NCBI GenBank assembly: GCA_016508695.1
Contig: VNKQ01000003.1
Location: forward strand, 2,232,001-2,296,000
Reading direction: 5' to 3'
Source of the DNA: Hyphodiscus hymeniophilus
Taxonomy: Eukaryota; Ascomycota; Leotiomycetes; Helotiales; Hyphodiscaceae
DNA: 64,000 nucleotides
The notes under the pieces are model-generated. The model made no database searches. It saw only the letters and a list, made by a program, of their open reading frames with translations, and was not told the origin of the DNA. Below, in pieces: positions 58,619 through 64,000 of the stretch (the stretch's first letter is position 1; every line of letters starts with the position of its first letter). The position numbers and the translations under genes are program-made.

Positions 58619-60857
58619 GAAAGGATGGCTTCTCTGCTATACTTGGAAGGCCAGGGCTCATACGAGGAGGGCCTGGGCAAGCATAGCGCAATCTCACTAC
58701 GACTTAGCCTAACGAGCCTGTGTCCCCCTTATCGCCTCGAGAGGGGATATTCTTGAGGATCTTGAGGTGGATATGCTCTTCTGCTCTTTAGAATTGGACA
58801 ATGGTCGCCAGCAGCCATTGTATTTGAAAGAGAGAAGCTGGAATATGGAGTAGGCAGAGAGGACCCGGAAAAGAGTCGATTATTGGTATGAGAGGTGATG
58901 CAGCGAGGACGAAGCGCAGCGGCAACTTACAAGGCGTGGGATCTGAGGGTTTGATGGGGAGAAATGGGAGCTCGCATAGGGTTTCAAGACGCGGGCTTCG
59001 TGAAGACTCGGGGGGTGAGGGTGGGAAGATGTATTCGAGTGCTTTGGAAACGCATGAAAGGATGAACAGATTTATCTTTGAGGTTTCTGAGGGATGATGG
59101 GTGAATTATTCCTGACCAGGTGAATCACGTGAGAATTCATTAGAGAGCGAAATGGATTCTAGCAGCCAAGGATCGCACTGCAAGTCGGTCGACGCTTCCT
59201 GGATAGTCGGGGTGTGGAAAACATGTGCTCTGGGAAAAGAACGGAGCATTCTCACGTTCTTGCAATCGATGGGGTATTCAGCCGAGGCTCATAGGGGCGC
59301 AGTGAGGAAGGAGGATATGGTGAAGGTTATAGACCTGCGAAAGTTTGCGAAATTGAGAGCGACGTCTATCCAGCCGACTCATGATATGCGGATATCGCGA
59401 GTGAAGCAAAATCGAATGGTGCGTCGGAAGATGAGAATCCAGCTTTCAGAATGGCCCCCAAGTAGAGGAACGTGGGTTACTTCGTGCATTGAAGACCTAG
59501 GAGCATGGCGGCAGGGTTTGCGTAAAGCGTCCAGTTACAGGTCGTCAAGGCGCTACTGGCTCCGGAGGTAAAGCCTAGTCAGTCGTGTACCCCTAGGACC
59601 TGCATATCGGGGGTAACAAACTGCATCCTCGAGACCCACGCTTCTAGCTAGATATCTGCATTCCGCAGAGTCAATCTTCAATATCGGATTGGGATAATGA
59701 TAGCGCAAGAAGTACTCAAGCTTGGAGATATTCGTAATGCTCAAGTTTGTGTCGAATAAGAGGAGGAGCAGAAGAAGAAAAAGAATAACAACAACAACAA
59801 TACGAGAGAGAAGAAGAAGGAGAAGAGAGAAGCTAACCGGCCCGAACCTGTCCAATTCCCAACAGCGTGGCTGAAACACGGCTCGTGGTTTCCAGGGCGT
59901 TTGCGCTTTTCAGCCCTCTAGAAACGCCCATCTGTGTAACCACCTTCTGGGTGTAGAAGGAGGTGTGACTCTCAGTCGCTCTACCCATGCAAGAGGACAT
60001 CTAGAATCCTAGAATCCTAGATTCTACATTCTTTGTCCTATGTACTGTAGCACGTACAGTATGTAGGGTACCTTTTCCTCTTTTCGAACCTCACCACAAT
60101 TTGTCTCCTCGGCCATTCCATGTTAAGATTGGTTGCGCCTCGTGGGAGTCCTGGTATGGCCGCATGAATGAGATACATAGAGGACTAACCCTCTGTCCTC
60201 AAGTGGGGGATTCTCCTCTTACTCTCCTATCATCCTCTTTTCATCCTCTCAATATTTCCTTATCATCCTCCTATTCTGCTATCATTTGGAACTCAACTAT
60301 GAACAACGATGCTGGGGATAGTGTCCCCTTGCAAGGATGTGTCAAGCTTGCTCCGGGCCCCCGGATTTCAAATATCTTCAGCGATCGCATCTGTATCTGC
60401 AACAATCTCCTACAACCCCTGCCATCCCCTGTCATATTCGCATCTTTTCTCCTGCTTAGGGACAAGGGGTGCAGCCGCACGGCCTTAGTCCTCGACATCC
60501 TCGCACATACTAACAACTCTATCTGCACCACCGAGGATGCTCGCAGACAGTTAGGCTGTCCTGCGCGTGGCGTAACTCCCAGTTGAATAAGCTTTTGATG
60601 AGAGGCCTGCGCAGCCAGCCAGCCAGCCACGGCCGTCGACCACAGATGATGCTCCAGGCACCTGATTATGCTTCAACCCCTTTTATCCCTGCAGCCATGT
60701 TTTCTCATTGGCATTGTGGTACGATCCCAGGCCGTGTGTGCATGGACACCGAGAAGACACTACGAGATGCTAGCTCCATGAGTATATGTATCTGCGTATC
60801 TTCTAGAGCTCCCTCTCTTCCATTTGATGCTTCTGTTGCCAGCCAGCAGAAGCCACC
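58619..60857. other. Intergenic, no convincing gene
   Basis: The 2.24 kb between two plus-strand genes contains weak ORFs only. One at 59152-59571 (139 codons, basic, MDSSSQGSHCKSVDASWIVG) is the longest, with no family likeness. A short inverted repeat, TACTGTA...TACAGTA, lies near 60042-60060, and CTAGAATC copies lie near 60002-60025. Confidence 0.4.
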
Positions 60858-62163
60858 ATGGCGCTCGATGTCGATAGCGAAACGTTGTCGCCTCTCCCGT
60901 CAGTGTTGTCTCATGGACTCGTTGCAGTTTCGACTTTTGGTCTTCTATCATTCTTTTGCTCTACATCACTGTTTCTCTTCTTGACTTATAGGTTGATCAA
61001 ATGGAATCGAACGGCCTCAGAACGGACGCCAGTCAATCAATTCTTATTCCTCATCTACAACCTTCTCCTCGCTGGTATGAATCTATGACCCTTTGCAATT
61101 CATTTACTTACCGGACCCGCCAGATATTCAACAAGCGCTCGCTTTCCTTCTGAACATCAGCCACTTGAGAAACAATGCAATAGAAGTGGGAACTACGACA
61201 TGCTTCGTCCAAGGATGGTTCGTCTCGACAGGAGATCTTGCAAGTAGCGTCTTCATCTGCGCCATTGCGTGCCATACATTCCTCGGAGTCGTGAAGGACT
61301 ATAGACTGCCAACGACAGTTTTCTATAGCATCATAGGATTCCTTTGGACTTTCATCTACCTCATGGCTGCTCTAGGACCAATCATGCACCATGAGAATTT
61401 CTACACACGAGCCAGTGCATGGGTAAAATCCCCGTCCTCTCACTCCTTCAGTGCCAAGAGCAATGGACTAACACAAGCACAGTGCTGGATCAGTGACGTG
61501 TACCAAAATGAACGCCTCTGGCTCCACTACTTCTGGATCTTCATCTGCATGTTCTCCACCGTCCTGATATACGCCTTCATCTTCATCTACCTCCACCGAA
61601 ACCGCACCACCAGCAAGAGCACGTCCCCCGAGTCGAACTCCCACGGCGCCACACCACTCATGATCCTCTACCCTCTCATCTACGTCGTGTGCACCGCACC
61701 ATTAGCAGCAGGCCGCATCTCCTCCCTGGCAGGAAACCACGTCTCCCTGGAGTACTTCTGCGCCGCCGGTACCATGATAGCCTGCAACGGCTGGCTCGAC
61801 GTCATCCTCTACGCCTCCACCCGTGCGGAGATCGTGTTCACCGAGTTCCCGCCCGGAGAGGATATCGGGCTGGACACGTTCGCCTTCCTGGGCAAGGGAC
61901 ACAAGTTCGGGACGGTGACGACCGTCGAGGCCGGAGATCAAGGGGGCGGCAGACTCGGGGCGAGGATCCAAGGCGGGGACAGTGTCGAGAATCTGTACGG
62001 CCTGGATCAGATCGGCATCAAGGGCGAGGTCACGGTCAGCGTTGACGTCGCGCCGGATAGACAGGGCCCCTCTGGCTACGTGGGATCGAAGCGGGTTGAG
62101 ACAGGACGCAGCGGGAGCTGGGATGGGAGGAGTAGTGGGAAGAGCTCGCAGATCGAGCGATGA
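60858..62163 (+). CDS. Git3/cAMP-receptor-like seven-transmembrane receptor
   Basis: This is a putative G-protein-coupled receptor for nutrient or other signals; in the Git3 group, glucose sensing through Gpa2 and cAMP is known. Exons 60858..61074, 61124..61422 and 61483..62163 give about 398 aa. The second intron is 60 nt and in frame, with a GGACTAAC branch site; removal joins TRASAW to CWISDVYQ. Seven hydrophobic segments can be counted, including VAVSTFGLLSFFCSTSLFLF, NQFLFLIYNLLLAGD, SSVFICAIACHTFLGVV, FYSIIGFLWTFIYLMAAL, HYFWIFICMFSTVLIYAFIF, LMILYPLIYVVCTAPLA and AAGTMIACNGWLDVILY. Cys in CFVQGW and CWI could form the usual extracellular disulfide. The tail of about 100 residues is Gly/Ser-rich, with an acidic FPPGEDIGLD start. 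Confidence 0.85.
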
Positions 62164-62963
62164 TCTCTCTTGAAAATAGTCGGGTCGATGGTCAACATAT
62201 ATACGGTATTACGGTGGCGGACTGGAGTTTTTTGATACCCGAAAGCAGAGTTATTGTCGTCTTAAGAAACCCTCTCACAAGAAACTCCATCTTCAGGACA
62301 TGCAAGAGTGGCTTTCTAGGTGTCTCTGTTCTAACCCTGCCCCCCCCGCAGCTCAAAAGCAGAAGCCTGCAGGAATTTACGGCACTGAATTAGCTTTCGG
62401 GAGGCTGCATTTATGTGTTGATGGCTTGCTTGCACTTTACTCGGGAATACTTCGTCAGAGTGCGACATTTCCCCAAGGGTAATAAGGTAGGACTAACATG
62501 GCCATACCGTGCATATCATATACCGAAGCTTCTATCACTGTTCCATCATTGATCGCTATCGAAGGAGATATCATTGGCGCAACGGACATCAATGCTTTGA
62601 GAGACCTCGATGATCATGACGAGGCAAAGTTCCAGAAAGGCCGAGTTTAATTCAACGGACTGACGTCCCATCCATTATCTATAATTGTAACATCGCATCG
62701 CATGTATTTATCGGGGTGTCGACCCAGCCCCAACCATCCATGCAGAAACACACCGTGATCACGCTCCCACATCCCCTCCCTATATAATACAAGTGCTTAG
62801 AATCTCTAGATTGCTTTTCTGCCGGAAAGACACTGCTCTGTACACACTGCCCAAGCGATCAGCCGTTTTCAAAGGTCGTGATTTGATCTGCGGGAGTGAT
62901 CGAAACCATCACATTATACCCCTCATACATTCCTGGAGTAGGCTGAGATACAAGGTTGATACA
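62164..62963. other. Convergent intergenic region
   Basis: The 800 bp between the receptor gene and the minus-strand INO80 gene hold both 3' ends. A CCTATATAATAC element near 62780 resembles a TATA box but has no gene after it. Confidence 0.5.
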
Positions 62964-64000
62964 TCAACCCATATCCACATCGCCATCCGCCATCGCAAGT
63001 CTTTGCTTAGCGGTCTTCGCCTTTTTCCCACTCGCGTTCTTACGCGGCTTCTTTGCTTTTGGCCCTCCCTCGCCGGGGATTGGGGTCGCAGCACCTGATG
63101 GCCTATTAGACCCATCGTCAAAATGTCCTTCACCTGTTTCAAATCCATTAGCTTTTGTTGTCATCGAGTCATCCAAGACATGAATGTACATACCTTCATG
63201 ATATAGATCCTCCAGACTCCCACCTCCGGCTTCTGCCTTTCGTTTCTTCCCACCCTTCTTCTTGCCTTTCTCTGGCATCGCCGCCTCGATTTCTGCAAGC
63301 TCCTTCTCCTTGCGCTCGATCTCCGCAGCTTCATCGTCATCAACAAGCCACATGGCAATGTCTTTGGTGCGATTCTCTTTTGATCTTGTGTTGAAATCGA
63401 CGCCACCACCAGAGCCTCCAGTCATGACAACCTTCTGCACTTCTTCTTTCTGCAGCGCACGCTTACGGATTCGTTCCTCAATCGTGCCGCGGGTGATCAT
63501 ACGATAGACTGTGACTTGTTTGGTTTGGCCAAGACGATGAGCACGGTCCATGGCTTGCGAATCAATGGTAGGGTTCCAATCTGAGTCGTAGAAGATGACT
63601 GTGTCTGCAGATGTCAAGTTGATGCCAAGACCACCTGCACGGGTAGATAGCAGGAAAATGAATATCTCAGGTCGAGTCTGGAAATCGTGCACCGTATCTC
63701 TTCTGTCCTCGAGCTTTGTTGAACCATCCAGACGGAGATACTTGTAATTCCGGTAAGTGAGATATTCTTCCATGAGATCGATCATTCGGGTCATTTGGAA
63801 GTACAACAACACACGATGGCCACCTTCCTTGAGTTTGAAGAGGAGATTGTCTAACTTAGCCAACTTGCCTGAATCGGTAACGAAGCGACGCATAGACGGA
63901 ACGCGGATGTTAGTGAAGCGTTGCTTCTCTGACGTTGGTGCTGGAAGCATCTTCGTCGGAGGGTAGAAAGTAGGTGGTATCTTGGAGGTGATAAGAGCGA
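62964..64000 (-). CDS. INO80: INO80 chromatin-remodelling ATPase, C-terminal part
   Basis: This is the catalytic subunit of the INO80 complex, which moves nucleosomes and handles H2A.Z; the N-terminal and first ATPase lobes lie right of the window. Visible exons are 63194..64000 and 62964..63133, with a 60-nt in-frame intron (GTATGT...AAACAG, branch GCTAAT). The C-terminal helicase lobe is clear: RRFVTDSGKLAKLDNLLFKL, HRVLLYFQMTRMIDLMEEYL, YLRLDGSTKLEDRRD, FLLSTRAGGLGINLTSADTV and MDRAHRLGQTKQVTVYRM, followed by RGTIEERIRKRALQKEEVQK, typical of Ino80. The tail is Lys-rich and acidic by turns (KGKKKGGKKRKAEAGGG, KAKKPRKNASGKKAKTAKQR) and ends DGDVDMG. The reading frame remains open to the window edge. 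Confidence 0.95.
   Translation of the reverse strand, partial: ALITSKIPPTFYPPTKMLPAPTSEKQRFTNIRVPSMRRFVTDSGKLAKLDNLLFKLKEGGHRVLLYFQMTRMIDLMEEYLTYRNYKYLRLDGSTKLEDRRDTVHDFQTRPEIFIFLLSTRAGGLGINLTSADTVIFYDSDWNPTIDSQAMDRAHRLGQTKQVTVYRMITRGTIEERIRKRALQKEEVQKVVMTGGSGGGVDFNTRSKENRTKDIAMWLVDDDEAAEIERKEKELAEIEAAMPEKGKKKGGKKRKAEAGGGSLEDLYHEGMYIHVLDDSMTTKANGFETGEGHFDDGSNRPSGAATPIPGEGGPKAKKPRKNASGKKAKTAKQRLAMADGDVDMG

Noticed and set aside
59152..59571. Possible 139-codon basic protein
   Set aside because: No family likeness, splice support or neighbour link; mentioned only as intergenic content.
60042..60060. Short inverted repeat TACTGTA...TACAGTA as a terminator or binding site
   Set aside because: It is too short and isolated to distinguish from chance.
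62777..62790. TATATAAT as promoter of a plus-strand gene
   Set aside because: No plus-strand coding region follows; the next gene is INO80 on the minus strand.

Overview
This window is nuclear DNA of a filamentous ascomycete (Pezizomycotina; Leotiomycetes or a neighbouring class is possible but not shown). The reasons are short introns of about 45-110 nt with GT...AG ends and CTAAC/CTGAC-like branch sites, monocistronic genes on both strands, and families typical of these fungi: STE3 receptor, Erf4, HeLo protein, Git3-like receptor and FYVE protein. No rRNA, tRNA, CRISPR array or intact transposon was recognised. Exon coordinates were worked out by hand from splice signals and reading phase.

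Layout. 1-8.7 kb: 3' part of a cytochrome P450, an unknown membrane/coiled-coil protein, an HSL-type alpha/beta hydrolase and an STE3-type pheromone receptor. 10.4-19.4 kb: an Erf4-domain protein (Ras palmitoylation), a large DUF4203-like membrane protein (minus strand) and a mitochondrial single-strand DNA-binding protein. 20-24 kb: two adjacent, diverged genes sharing a degenerate forkhead-like domain. 26.3-36.3 kb: glutathione synthetase, divergent from a large SNF2-family ATPase whose frame breaks in at least one place. 37-44.3 kb: a multi-pass membrane protein with an AT-hook-like tail, an ARFRP1/Arl3-type GTPase, a beta-carbonic anhydrase with a 190-bp microsatellite in its first intron, and a FYVE protein. 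44.3-48.2 kb: gene-poor and rich in simple and tandem repeats. 48.2-50.6 kb: long-chain alcohol oxidase. 52.2-58.6 kb: a divergent pair made of a HeLo-domain pseudokinase and a kinase-ankyrin protein. 60.9-62.2 kb: a Git3/cAMP-receptor-like 7TM protein. 63-64 kb: C-terminal part of the INO80 ATPase.

How the genes relate. Most are housekeeping or signalling genes with no shared pathway. The best candidate for an unusual system is the head-to-head pair at 52.2-58.6 kb. One gene joins a HeLo (cell-death/prion-inhibition type) domain to a kinase fold that has lost its catalytic residues. The other joins a kinase with intact catalytic motifs to a long ankyrin-like sensor region. The 277-bp gap suggests a shared promoter, and the architecture suggests a fungal allorecognition or immune-type module; this is inference. 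The forkhead-like pair is the second candidate. Single-base frame breaks in the SNF2 and carbonic anhydrase genes may be real mutations or assembly errors.
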